DNA of 15,256 nt from the NCBI GenBank assembly GCA_045106875.1, contig JBGCFK010000216.1, forward strand, positions 1 through 15,256, read 5' to 3'. Shown one piece after another: positions 15,097-15,256 of the stretch. The first letter of the stretch is position 1, and the number at the start of each line of letters is the position of its first letter. Position numbers and translations under genes: made by a program. The notes under the pieces were generated by a model. It was not told where the DNA came from and did not search any database. It saw only the letters and a list, made by a program, of their open reading frames with translations. The DNA is from Thermohalobaculum sp045106875 (lineage in GTDB: Bacteria; Pseudomonadota; Alphaproteobacteria; Rhodobacterales; Rhodobacteraceae).

Positions 15097-15256
15097 AATT
15101 TCTGAATAAAAACAAAGTCTTAAGATTTAGGCGCGTTTGCCGGCATTCGCCAAGCACCGAATAAGCACAGAATTCGTCTCCCAAACACGATTTTGGGCGC
15201 TCGGTGGTCGGAGGTGTCGAACAGTATTTGGCACCTGGGACCCCTGTGGATGTAAT
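15097..15256. other. Sequence after tRNA-Lys, no gene recognised
   Basis: The first 35 bases are A/T-rich, unlike the rest of the window, and no frame has a credible start. CCCAAA (15180-15185) and TTTGGG (15192-15197) can pair around six bases but are not followed by a T-run. The edge of the window prevents a firmer statement. Confidence 0.4.

Noticed and set aside
15180..15197. Hairpin CCCAAA/TTTGGG after tRNA-Lys as terminator
   Set aside because: The stem is weak, no T-run follows it, and it is 84 bases beyond the tRNA end.
15050..15256. Minus-strand frame entering from the right edge and ending VSRAGFEPATR
   Set aside because: That peptide is the well-known false translation of an antisense tRNA. 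No start or motif supports a gene.

Overview
The window looks like a chromosomal segment of a marine alphaproteobacterium of the Rhodobacterales (Roseobacter group). The grounds are high GC with strong G/C preference at third codon positions, the three-subunit PurS/PurQ/small-PurL form of FGAM synthase, a DddQ-type DMSP-lyase-family cupin, and a GC-rich intergenic hairpin of a kind common in that group. Species cannot be named from the sequence alone.

Layout, left to right. An unidentified partial gene (C-terminus only) is followed by parE (topoisomerase IV subunit B), both on +. Converging on parE are three genes on the minus strand: a DMSP-lyase-family cupin (3' most), purL, and a small secreted protein. 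Tandem 17-bp repeats lie just upstream of purL. A divergent EamA-type transporter follows on +. Next comes a compact minus-strand operon, read in transcription order: purS, a two-TM DUF3592-like membrane protein, purQ, a small lipoprotein, and a cystathionine beta-lyase/gamma-synthase-family PLP enzyme. Two junctions in this operon are one-base TGATG overlaps. About 470 bases without a clear gene follow. They hold a small membrane-protein reading frame interrupted by an amber codon. Further minus-strand genes are a 78-aa single-TM protein coupled (ATGA) to a seven-TM ceramidase-family hydrolase, a thiamine-diphosphate acetolactate-synthase-like enzyme, apt and a second EamA transporter. The window ends with tRNA-Lys(TTT) on + and about 160 bases with no recognisable gene.

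Functionally the region centres on purine synthesis and salvage. PurS, PurQ and PurL together convert FGAR to FGAM, and Apt recovers adenine. The small envelope proteins interleaved with purS/purQ have no evident purine role. The most informative non-coding element is a perfect 16-bp parS (ParB-binding) palindrome just downstream of the acetolactate-synthase-like gene, adjacent to a REP-like hairpin. Other points of note are a DddQ-like protein with Phe in place of the catalytic Tyr, a complete ceramidase active-site set in a bacterial membrane protein, and two sets of short tandem repeats. I saw no CRISPR array, transposase, phage gene or obvious defence system.
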